Of a DNA stretch of 64,000 nucleotides, positions 54,948-64,000 are shown piece after piece. Under the pieces are notes generated by a model, which saw only the letters and a list, made by a program, of their open reading frames with translations, did no database searches and was not told the origin of the DNA. Origin of the DNA: Mesocentrotus franciscanus (taxonomy: Eukaryota; Echinodermata; Echinoidea; Camarodonta; Strongylocentrotidae); NCBI GenBank assembly GCA_037976565.1, contig CP137682.1, forward strand, positions 372,001 through 436,000, read 5' to 3'. The stretch's first letter is position 1. Every line of letters starts with the position of its first letter. The translations under genes were made by a program, and so were the position numbers.

Positions 54948-55930
54948 TTGTTGCAGGTGCTGCGCCAACCCCTAGAAAGTAAAGGTTTGAGTACAAGAGC
55001 TATCAATGTAATAGCAGCATCGTGGCGAGCATCAACGACAAAGAACTATGCCGTTTACATAAGGAAATGGAAGGCATACTGCCATAAGAAAGGCTTGAAC
55101 TATCTCCAGGCGAGATCCAATGATGTAATTGATTTTTGTCAGAACTCTTTGAAAGAGAAAGAGCTAGTTATAGTGTTATAAATTCTGCACGCAGCGCTTT
55201 GTCTGCATTCCTAGTACTTGAGGATTCGTCATGTACAGTTGGAACTCATCCTCTTATTAGTCGTTTTTGTAAAGGAGCATTCCAGTTGCGCCCTCCAGCG
55301 CCAAGATATAAGGAGATTTGGGATGTGAACATAGTGCTTAATTATCTACGGAAGTGGGCACCAGCGAATTCGCTCACACTAAAAACTTTGACTATGAAAC
55401 TTTGCACACTTATGGCTCTGATATCGGCCCAGCGGGTCCAGTCACTGCACAGCTTGCATCTTGACTACATGAAAATCAAGGGCAGCGAAGTTCTGTTCAT
55501 TTTTAAGGACCTCCTAAAGCAAACGAAACCGGGAAATGTGAACTTCAACTTGAAAATGAAGGCATATCCACCAGACAGGAGGTTATGTGTACTTAACTAC
55601 TTGCGGCACTACTTGCGCAGAACGGAGAGCGTCAGGGGACAGGAACGCTATCTGTTCATCGGCTTTAAGAAACCGCACAAACGCGTTACTACGCAGACCA
55701 TCGCCAGATGGGTGAAGGAAACGTTGACCTTGGCAGGGATTGACACAGACATCTACAAAGCTCATTCTACCCGAGCTGCTTCAACTTCGGCGGCAAACAG
55801 TACAAATCTGCCTATCAAGCATATACTAGCCCAGGCGGGCTGGTCTTCTGAACGGATGTTTCGAACTTTTTACATGAAACCAGTGGAGAACAGGAACGTT
55901 AACTTCACAGGTGCAATCATGACGTCCTAA
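54948..55930 (+). pseudogene. DIRS tyrosine recombinase, one frame change
   Basis: The N-terminal core-binding part (SASWRASTTKNYAVYIRKW-like, 54948-55181) and the catalytic part (55136-55930, 264 codons) overlap in different frames. The catalytic residues are all visible in the second frame: Arg100 in SAQRVQSL, His210 and Arg213 in AHSTRAAS, and Tyr246 in FRTFYMKP. A tyrosine recombinase in place of an integrase explains the absence of a target duplication. The catalytic half is open and complete to TAA at 55930. Confidence 0.88.
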
Positions 55931-56066
55931 AGGATGTCCTAGGTTTGGCATCGTATTATAAGGTCAGCTGGTTTACCTTTGTAGCAGCATGTTTATCTTG
56001 CTTTTCTCTCAATAATGTTTATTATTGTGTTGAGCACTGGTTCGGATGGCCTACTGAGCTTCAAAA

Positions 56067-56179
56067 TCTCATTTAACGTAATCCCGAAATGGCATTACGT
56101 AGTATAATTGAAAGATTAAACGAGAACTCGTTTGAGATTTAATCTCAATTATATAAGTAATAAAAATGAGGGTTTACGT
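56067..56179. repeat. DIRS internal complementary region
   Basis: Positions 56067-56105 are the reverse complement of the left outer end (51429-51467). AATT follows at 56106-56109. Positions 56110-56179 are the reverse complement of the right outer end (to 56388). This is the template arrangement thought to let DIRS elements complete circular cDNA. Confidence 0.93.
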
Positions 56180-56392
56180 CCCTCCCTTACCCTCCCTAGT
56201 GCTGGGTATGGTTATTAATTACAGTTCTCGTTATCTTTCTGCTTGGTTCAGTAGGCACATCCTCGGCTATCTACGAATATTGCTGTTTAGCGCATGCGCA
56301 CTGACGGGGTCTCATTTAACGTAAACCCTCATTTTTATTACTTATATAATTGAGATTAAATCTCAAACGAGTTCTCGTTTAATCTTTCAATT

Positions 56393-57277
56393 TGGTTTTA
56401 ATAGAAGCAAACAAATTCAGAGGAGCAGGTCAATGAAAGTTTTGGCAAAATCCAATAAAATTATTACGTTATGAATTCTCAAAGTTGTCGTCAGAGAAAC
56501 ACAAATTGGGAACACTGTTACATATCTTGTAAGGTCCTCTCCAATTTGCTCTGCACATGCATTTCATATACTTTACTTTTCTTAGTTATTGATGATGGAA
56601 TAGATTTATGTCATATAGGGGTTGTATAGAAACATCTGTGCAATAATTGTATTAATGGTTTATGACTCCATGTTTGATTTTAAAAATTCTTTAGGGAAAT
56701 TGAAATTTTCAGATTTTTGTTTTATATTACAGAGCAAGTAGTAGGGAACCTCCCAAGATATGTCACAGAGTTGCCAATTTGTGTTTCATTGCAACTTGAT
56801 ATCAGGGTGGACATTCTCTTTTAGTGTGTATGGTGTGTGTGAGACAGAGAGATAAAGAGTGAGGGGAAGGATTGATACAGTTTAGAGAAAAAGGGAGATA
56901 AAGATGTTAGGAGAGAGGGAGAGAAAGCTGTTGGTAGAAAGTGAGAGAAAGAAATATTGAGAAAGCAGGGAGGGGGGATGTTACTGAAACTGGAAGAGAG
57001 AGAGAGAGAGAGGAAGAAGCAAAGAGGAAACACTATGATAAGTAGCTATTACACCAATTATGGGAGAAGACTGCAACAAAGACAGTTCATGATGTATAAA
57101 CAAGAATGTAATAAGAATATTTGATGATTTTAAAATGATGTGTTGTAATATATTATCCCACTTTCCTAAATCTCTTTTGGAAAGTGTTACTGACTCTGAT
57201 ACACTGTTTTCAACTGCCTTTATTTCACAACTCTTTTGTTATACATTTCTATGTATTGTGTTCCCTTCCCTGTACAG
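56393..57277. other. Flank between the DIRS-type element and B2
   Basis: It continues the interrupted short element (TTGGTTTTAATAGAAGC) and matches 44650-45908, apart from the 380-bp insertion seen only in copy 1. It contains a GA microsatellite at about 56995-57020 and the pyrimidine-rich acceptor at 57277. Confidence 0.8.
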
Positions 57278-59356
57278 ATTGCTTCGGTCTGGTAATCCCT
57301 CACCAATGCAATTATGGCAGCAGTCTGCAAGGACCAGCGAACCCGCATCAACTTGGCTTCCAGGATGGAGAAGGGTACCGTACGGAATGTCAATGACATC
57401 AAGTCACTCCTTGCAACTCACAAGGTGAATGTTAATGCTCGAAATCAGCTTGGATGGTCACCATTGATGATAGCTTGTGCCAAAGGTTGCAAGGATATGG
57501 TCATCTTTTTGCTCGATTGCGGAGCTGACCCTAATGCCAGAAGCACTAAAGGGGGAAACACGCCACTGCACTATGCCTGCTTGAAGAACCATTGTGGTTG
57601 CTTACGTGGAAATATCTGTAATTATTCTGTTCGTCTTGAATCTTACGAAATCGAAAACAGAATCGGTATTCTAAGGCTTCTTATTAGCCACGGAGCAACT
57701 CTGCAGTGTAATTCAGATGGATTGGATCCCCCCTGCCTGGCAGCAGTTCACAAACTCCATCATGTTGTTGACTTCTTCGTCCAGAGTACCTGTAGGCTAA
57801 AGTTGTCTGATGAAGAGAAGGCGAGAGCTTGCGATATCTTTGGAGTGGCATTTGCTCTGGATAATCTGGTTGACTCGTATGATTGCACTGGTGATGCTGA
57901 TGTGACTCCGTATAAATATCTTTGCAGAGCATTGTCTATTCGTGAGGGCAGTGGTATAACATTGCCCACAGATCAAGAAAAGTCAGAGATAGCTGCCCAC
58001 TTCTCTCTTTTCACAACAAAGGCATGCAAGACTCCAAGAGACTGGAAACAACTCAAATGGGATCCTTGGGCTGAAAGGATCCAGTGTTTCCTAGTTGCAG
58101 ATAGAGTATTACCAGAGAAAATGAAGAACACATACCTCTTTCCTAGACTTCTAAAACATGGGCGCGATGGCTTATTCTTCTATGGGAAAAGAAAAAACAA
58201 GCGTACAGAAGCTTCTCTGATCTTTAGAGAAGCAATGCAGTGGGAAATACAATCCAAAGTCAGGCCGGGGATTGTCCTTGAGACGATACTGGGTGGCATC
58301 CATTTAGTATCTCCAGATCCTCATCCAGACATTGTTAAAGAGTGCTACAAGTTGCTGGATCTGTGCCTACAAGAATTCAGTGAAGTCTCAAAGACCCGTC
58401 TACACAAGGCCAATAAGAAGTTGCTAGATGATCTTGGGTCTCTCCTGTACAATCTTGCTCTGTATGATTTCTGCAGATCAAAGGAGATGTTTGAATCGCT
58501 ACTTCAATTTGGTGAAAGGATGATACGCATCGTGCGAAGAAGATGTGGAAGAAATACCCCATCAGTGACTCACCTCATCTTAGATAAGATGGACGAGTTA
58601 TTCTGGGACTCCAATAACAAGGGCAGAATAAAAGAGAACCGTGTGAAGCGTCTCATTTCAACGGTAGTACAGTGTGAAGGTGCATCACAAATCAGTGACA
58701 AAGGGAAATCAATGTTGCACTCCTTACTTGATGTTGTCTCGTATGCTGATCCAATATTCATCAGAGACACCTCTCTTATCCTAGTCCGCAATGGATGTGA
58801 TCTTGATGCTCGCAACCGTGATGGCGAGACTGTGAGAGAGATGCTCCGGGATACAATGTTTTTCAATCCAGATGCACCAGAGAATAAAAAGCTGATGACC
58901 ATTATATCACCACCAACGGAAGTCTTGAGATTGGAAGAAATAGCAGCAAGAACAATCCTTCGTCACAAGATCCCGCACGAGGCCATACTACCAACACATC
59001 TATCTGTAATTGTCAGAGGAGAACTTGAGCCTTACTCAGAGCTCTTTCCAATAACGTACCAAGTGAGTCCAGCTAACATTGATTATGATGACGAGGAGGG
59101 TTTCAAGTACTCTGACTCTGATGAATATTCAGATGATGAGGAGGGGGATTTGAGTCCTTGGACTCTGATTTATATTCTTATGATAATGAGGACGGATCTG
59201 AGTACTGTGACTCTGATAAGTATTCTGATGATGAGGAGGATTTCGAGTCCTTGGACTCTGATGAATATTCCGATGATGATGATGCATGATGATGAGGGTT
59301 TCGAGTACTCTGATCGATCAGAGTCCACATTTAGAAGCAGATTCTTGAGGTGTTAG
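57278..59356 (+). CDS. FEM-1-like ankyrin protein B2
   Basis: Coding 57314-59356, 680 aa. The exon follows CCCTTCCCTGTACAG (57277). Ankyrin 1 is residues 46-79 (GWSPLMIACAKGCKDMVIFL, CGADPNAR), ankyrin 2 is 81-134 with a Cys-rich insert (NHCGCLRGNICN), and ankyrin 3 is 137-165. FEM-1 middle landmarks are EEKARACDIFGVA, TPRDWKQ and RIQCFLVADRVLP. A C-terminal ankyrin-like pair (GKSMLHSLLDVV, SLILVRNGCDLDARNRDGET) spans 465-506. The BC/CUL2-box-like segment is 539-562 (LRLEEIAARTIL, ILPTHL). The acidic tail from ~590 (DEYSDDEE) leaves its frame near residue 612, giving ~45 hydrophobic/Met-rich residues, and returns at HDDEGFEYSDRSE. B1 lacks the consensus ankyrin turn that B2 keeps. Function as a CUL2 receptor is inferred. 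Confidence 0.87.
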
Positions 59357-59369
59357 TATAAAACAGCAT

Positions 59370-59662
59370 TAGGTGCACTTATATAGCACAGCTACTATAT
59401 GAATATTCTCTACTGTGCTTAATACATGTACAAAGTACAATATTATTACACTGGCTGTAGCTGAGCAGCCATAATAAGGTGCTAAAGCATTCAAGGAATT
59501 TTGTCATTTCGGGTAGTACGGGTACCCATTTACTTCACCGGGGTGGAGAGTGGCAATTGTAAATAAATATCTTGCCAAAGAACATTAGTGTTGTGATGGG
59601 ACTTGAACCATGAATCATTTAATCCACAGTCCGATGACATATCCACTAGGCCACGACACCTC
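59370..59662 (-). repeat. tRNA-derived SINE-like element, 3' of B2
   Basis: The A-box TGGCCTAGTGG (59653-59643) and B-box GGTTCAAGTCCC (59609-59598) are read on the minus strand, with the same body as the copy after B1. It was therefore present before the segmental duplication. Confidence 0.7.
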
Positions 59663-60221
59663 TACTTTCCTATCATGTAAACTGTTTTATTGTGATACCA
59701 GCCTGATACACTTGATGCATCTTATGTTTCTATATTATGTATGTTATTTATGTAGGAATGTATGATATAGAAATTATGTTTGATAATAATATATTTTAAT
59801 AATGATGATAGTAATGATAATAATAATAATAATAATAATAAAAACAATATGTCTTGTTTACCCAGGGTAGCCTCATCAGTCAATTTCATACTGTACTTCC
59901 TGAGGGCCCTGCAATCATATTATTACTCCGGCTTTAGCAGAGCTACCATGGAAAGGTGCTCAAGCATTCAAGGAATACGTAGTTTTAAATGGCTTATATG
60001 AGTGAAAGTGTGTACATGAGTTAAAGAGAAAGTTTAGTTCTGGGGAGAGGGGAAAACTCAATTGTGAGCATGGATCATAGTTCTTATGCAAGTGTGGAAG
60101 AACATCAGAGAAAAAAATGTTCCCTGAAAAGCATGGCTCTACAAATGCCTTCATATTCTAAATATAACAAGTAACAGCTTAAAAATGAGGCCCGATTTTT
60201 ATGCCAAATGTTTGTGTATTC

Positions 60222-60425
60222 CCATATACATCTTTCTGTGTACAGTGCTTGTTACTTTACCAAGACTGGGCCAAATTTCTTATCATTTTGATGACTCCAG
60301 AACCTTGCAGTACACACCAATACTTATATGTATATGCTACATGATCAACTTTTTCTGATCGATTCCACACCGTTTCTTTCACAATGTAATCGCATGAGTG
60401 ACCAGAACCCAATTCCCCTTTAAAG
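60222..60425. repeat. Interspersed repeat, copy 3 of 3
   Basis: CCCATATACATCTTTCTGTG, TTTACCAAGACTGGGCCAAA, CTACATGATCAACTTTTTC and CACAATGTAATCGCATGA match 26421-26600 in reverse orientation. Confidence 0.72.
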
Positions 60426-60838
60426 TTTAAACAGCTAGAAATTCCACATCAATAGTGCAGGCTGCTGTATGTAAATAAAGAAGAACCAATCAATGTAGTA
60501 CTTGAGATTATGCTCTAAAAATTCAAAGTGTCTTTACTGTGAAAGTTATTATAGGTCTATTGCATGATAAAAGGGAATTATTCAACGTGGTACTAGGACT
60601 TGTTCCTGATAGTGTTGCTCTGTGTGTCTTTGTCATGGTTGGACCTTAAGACTAGCCTACCTGTATATGGTTGCCAATTTTAATGCAGTACTCTTATGAA
60701 CACTTTGTAACAGTACTTTCCGTGCATTCTACCAGTAGTTTTTCTTGAAATAAGAGGGCTCCATTAATTTTGGTATTCGATCTAGATTTTGTTTAGAAAA
60801 ACAGACAACCTCTTAGTCAGATTTTTAATGTTTTATTA

Positions 60839-60867
60839 GGTGGTCTGTCATAGACAGACCACCTATT
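60839..60867. mobile_element. Minimal palindrome made of two element ends
   Basis: AGGTGGTCTGTC and its reverse complement are separated by only about 3 bp. The same 12-bp end bounds the element that starts 20 bp downstream. Confidence 0.65.
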
Positions 60868-60887
60868 GATTTCGTCATAATTTTTAG

Positions 60888-62271
60888 GTGGTCTGTCGTC
60901 AATTTTTCACATTTTGCGTGTATTCTCTAAGGGACATGACTTTTTTTTCAAAACTGGATTCTACGTTCCCGTCTTTCACGAGCAATATCTTATATTCGTT
61001 TTCGCTGAGCTTAGAGTATGTTGTAGCTGAGACAATAAGCTATCACTAATGTGCCCTTTATTTTTCGATCAGATGCCGGGATCATGCTCATATTACACTT
61101 GCAAAGTGGGATTTGAGAATTCCATTTTCCGTTCACGTGTAATGTGTATGTGGATTATTTTGGTATAGTGGTCATAGCACTTGCCTCCCATTCAGGTGGC
61201 CCACGTTCGATTCCCGATGGGTCAGATTTTTTTTTTTGGCCGGCCGTCGTTTTAGATTTGTTTTTTTTTTAAATCTTCTTTGACTATTATAACATATTAT
61301 CATATAAAATCACAAACAATGTAATAAAATGCCTAATTTTGCGTGTTATATCTATGGGAGAGGAATGTCAATAGTTTGCGTACAACTCCATGGGAAATCT
61401 GATTCCTTGTCGTGTATTAAACCTATAGGGTTAATCTCATAAGTCTGTTAATGGAATATATCAAATCATCCCATTTTTATGATGTTAGTCTCCTTCCCAG
61501 ACGTTTATACTTTCCAGTTATTCAGCCCAGGTATATGCAATGTTTACGTGTCCCCCACGGACATGGAAATGTTTACATGTCTATAATTTCTCTCTTTATA
61601 ATATAGTAAATATTCAATTCTATTTATGCTGGAAATATTAAATGCATCGTTCTCCATTGCATCTCTTTCTCTTGCTCTCTCTCCTCTCTCTTGCTCTGCT
61701 TCCCTTCCCCTCCCTTGATCTGCCCCTATCCTTCTCTTGCTCTGTCTTTGCATCTCTCTCTCTCTACTCTTTCACTCTCTCCCTATCTCTGTCTCCCTCT
61801 CTTGCTCTGCCTCCCCCTGTCTCTGCCTCTCATTGTATACTCACTCACCCTCTCCCTTTCCCGCCTCTGGTTCTCGTTCTCCCTCCGATATCACTTGTAA
61901 TTTTCTTTAATTTCCTCTAGCTCTTCATTTTGCCCTTTGTATTCTTATTTCACCCCTACCATGTTTCCTTATACTATCCTCTCTCCTTCCATGACTATAA
62001 CCCGTCTCCCTCTCTCCTTCTCTATACCTATATTTTCATTAAATTTCATTATGATCATGATTTTGATCATAATCATTTCTCAATATTTTGTTCATCAGTT
62101 AAGTTATCACTTCAGTTCAGGTCACAGTTCAATCTATCAGTTCATCAGTTCATCAGTACTTCATTCATCAATTCATATCTTAATACATCATTTTACATTA
62201 ACATCATTATATTGGATCATTGAATTATAGATGAGCATGATCATAAGAATTGAAGACAGACCACCTAAATC
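60888..62271. mobile_element. ~1.38-kb repeat bounded by AGGTGGTCTGTC inverted ends, with a tRNA-like insert
   Basis: It begins TTTTAGGTGGTCTGTCG and ends GACAGACCACCTAAA. The interior has no transposase frame, a tRNA-like segment at 61161-61224, a T run, and a pyrimidine-rich tract at 61660-61990. Most of its left two-thirds recurs from about 63220 to the window end. Confidence 0.65.
61161..61224 (+). repeat. tRNA-like segment (SINE head or tRNA relic)
   Basis: The A-box-like TGGTATAGTGG, a CTTGCCTCCCATTCAGG arm (a CCC anticodon as in tRNA-Gly is possible) and the B-box CGTTCGATTCC are at tRNA spacing. The 5' acceptor strand does not pair with the 3' end (GATGGGTCA), so I do not call a functional tRNA. 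A T run follows. Confidence 0.65.
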
Positions 62272-63220
62272 GTCCTCATGACGAATTAAATTTCTAGTCT
62301 TTCTTTATTTTTATTTATACGCACTTTTTGTGTGTGTAAGTGATTTCTCAAAATCGGTTCAGCCAATTTCTTTCAATTTTTGGCACAGTCATAGGTCATT
62401 GTCATAAGACGTGACAGCAACCTTTTCAAGGTCATCCACGTCATCCACGCGCCATTTTATGGTTTTTTTGTTTACCTTCAAGTTTTTGTCATATCTTCAT
62501 AACGGAAAATCATTTATCATTCATATTTATCATGATCAAGTTCAATATCTGTCCGGTCAATTTCAGGTCAAAATACGCGCGCAAAATTTCAAAATGCTTA
62601 AAATCACTTTTTAATCAAATTAGAGTACGTTTCAGGCCATTTTAAGCATTTCGCAAAAAAACGCGCGCACGCGAATGCGCGCGCGTTTTCGTTCATGACG
62701 GCCGGCGAACGCAAAATAATTCCTCCTATTTTTTTTTGACATGATATTTCTCATTTTTTCTGAACAATTTGATACCATGTTTATCTTTTATGACCATTAA
62801 TAACGGAATGAGCGTCCGTTCAAAAACATGTCCGTGCGCGCGAACTCTTGTAATACATAGCATATATGGGCAAAAACATGCCTATACAAAATCCATTATA
62901 GCTCTTTGGGATGCACGGGGACCCCCAATTTTTTTTCTTCATATTTGGATTGGAAATATGATTTCATGTCTCATTTGGCCTTTAAGTTTATCGTGACATT
63001 ATCATATTGGCCTTGGAACTCAAAATACGAATTTGCATATTATGACGTCAGCATATTTATGGACAATTGATTGTATGTATCTCTGTAAATATTGATCGAT
63101 TTTCTTCCAAATTTTGATATGTTGTAGCTAAGACAATTTCCTACAAGAATAGTCCCACAATTTTTCATTTTGATGACGTCATCATAGTGAAAATTTCAAT
63201 TAAAGGCGACATGTCAGAAT
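62272..63220. other. Repeat-like spacer
   Basis: GATATGTTGTAGCTAAGACAA near 63117 echoes TATGTTGTAGCTGAGACAAT near 61017 and another copy near 63340, so related repeat sequence continues through this interval. GCGCGC words cluster near 62650-62700. I see no gene. Confidence 0.5.
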
Positions 63221-64000
63221 TTTCTTGATTTGCGTGTTATGCCTATAGGAGGTGTCTTTTTTCTGAAATCGTAATTCTACATTCCAATCTTGTTAGAGCA
63301 ATATCTCGATTATTTCCATATGATTTTTCCAGATTCGGATATGTTGTAGCTGAGAAAATCCTGTACACGGAAGGTGACATTTATTTTTAATCAGATGTTG
63401 GGATCATGGTGATATTTTAACTACAAATCGTGATTTGAGAATCCGATTTTCCGTTTACGTGTAATGTCTATGTAGATTCTTTTGGTATTGTGGTCATAGC
63501 ACTTGCCTCCCATTCCGGTGACCCACGTTCGATTCCCGGTGGGTCAATTTTTTTTTTTTTTTTGGGGCGTCGTTTTAAATATGATTTTATGACCTTCTTC
63601 GACTATTATAACATTATCATATAAAATCACAAGCAATGTAATAAAATGCCTAATTTTGCGTGTTATATATGGGAGAGGAATGTCAATAGTTTGCGTACAA
63701 CCCTATGGGAAATCTGATTCCTTGTCGTGTATTAAACCTATAGGGTTAATCTCCCAAGCCTGTTAGAATATATCAAATCATCCCATTTTTATGATGTTAG
63801 TCTCCTTCCCACACGTTTATATTTTCCAGTTATTCAGCCCAGGTATATGCAATGTTTACGTCTCTCTCACGGACATGGAATAATTGTTACATGTCTTTCT
63901 CTATATAGTAAATATTCAATTCTATTTATGTTGGAAATATTAAATGCATCGTTCTCCATTGCATCTCTTTCTCTTTCTCTCTCTCCCCTCTCTTGCTCTG
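63221..64000. repeat. Second copy of the 61-kb repeat, cut by the window end
   Basis: It matches about 60900-61690 at an offset of roughly 2.32 kb. It includes a second tRNA-like segment at 63483-63546 (TGGTATTGTGG, CGTTCGATTCC), TTGCGTACAAC and the pyrimidine tract start. The right end lies beyond the window. Confidence 0.82.

Larger units (their letters stand above)
51429..56392 (+). mobile_element. DIRS-type tyrosine-recombinase retrotransposon (4.96 kb)
   Basis: Three structural hallmarks are present. Split inverted terminal repeats share 45 bp (51453-51497 and, inverted, 56279-56323), with unique outer extensions on each side. An internal complementary region at 56067-56179 is the exact reverse complement of the two outer ends joined through AATT. 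There is no target duplication, only one AATT at each junction (51425-51428, 56389-56392). Content in order is a gag-like frame, reverse transcriptase with YLDD, RNase H, and a tyrosine recombinase; there is no DDE integrase or LTR. All three coding regions carry frame changes, so this copy is probably not autonomous. Confidence 0.93.
49325..60650 (+). repeat. Segmental duplication, copy 2 (carries B2 and the DIRS-type element)
   Basis: See copy 1 at 41408-48750. Without the 4.96-kb DIRS-type insertion this copy is about 6.4 kb. Homology ends near TTTGTCATGGTTGGACC at about 60648, matching about 48750. Confidence 0.85.

Noticed and set aside
51704..55930. Reverse transcriptase read as an endogenous retrovirus or LTR element
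   Set aside because: There are no LTRs, protease or DDE integrase. A tyrosine recombinase, split inverted repeats and an internal complementary region define a DIRS-type element.
61161..61224. Functional tRNA-Gly gene
   Set aside because: The A and B boxes are good, but the acceptor stem does not pair and the anticodon arm is irregular. The same segment recurs within a repeat.
61642..62230. Leu/Ser-rich frames of up to 97 codons
   Set aside because: These follow from the pyrimidine-rich tract inside the repeat; multiple frames are open at once.

Overview
The window looks like nuclear DNA of a marine invertebrate deuterostome. A sea urchin (Lytechinus- or Strongylocentrotus-like) is my best guess, from the general texture rather than a diagnostic gene: AT-rich spacer, frequent TACATGTA words, dense hAT-type short elements ending in CAGTGGCGGATCCAG, a DIRS-type tyrosine-recombinase retrotransposon, and intron-poor gene families. 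Coding density is low. I support four FEM-1-like ankyrin genes, one histidine-rich alpha-crystallin locus, two copies of a glutathionyl-hydroquinone-reductase-like gene (one cut by the window edge), and a decayed glutamine-synthetase/lengsin pseudogene. Almost everything else is transposon-derived or tandem repeat.

Layout. 0-7 kb: two tail-to-tail glutathionyl-hydroquinone reductase copies around a nine-unit minisatellite. 7-13 kb: short hAT, palindromic and TTA-flanked elements and a ~110-bp tandem array. 13-16 kb: a glutamine-synthetase-family pseudogene plus an inverted partial copy of one exon, itself split by an 830-bp DNA element. 16-20 kb: purine/pyrimidine tracts and tandem repeats. 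20.4-22.3 kb (minus strand): two adjacent, intronless, extremely His-rich reading frames; the second ends in an alpha-crystallin domain. A duplicated promoter and a perfect 131-bp palindrome lie upstream. 23-32 kb: short elements, a 190-bp tandem array, a purine-rich kilobase and a possible promoter with a splice donor near 29.3-29.5 kb.

32-60 kb: the FEM-1-like cluster. Genes A1 and A2 (573 aa each, about 95% identical) lie in a 2.7-kb tandem duplication. Genes B1 (614 aa) and B2 (680 aa) lie in a larger tandem segmental duplication. All four have one coding exon behind a 5'-UTR splice acceptor, N-terminal ankyrin repeats, a FEM-1-type middle region and a C-terminal BC/CUL2-box-like segment followed by an acidic tail. 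By family knowledge they would be substrate receptors of CUL2 ubiquitin ligases. A 4.96-kb DIRS-type element is inserted upstream of B2, and the empty site survives upstream of B1. 60-64 kb: a TIR-bounded repeat carrying a tRNA-like segment, partly repeated at the window end.

The best candidates for something new are the His-rich alpha-crystallin locus, whose two frames would be continuous but for a 20-nt segment, and the locally duplicated FEM-1-like receptors, whose A pair differs mainly by amino-acid-changing substitutions confined to codons 280-518. Several genes carry single indels (the hydroquinone reductase, the His-rich locus, the B tails, all DIRS frames), so long-read assembly error is a recurring alternative explanation. 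All comparisons were made by eye.
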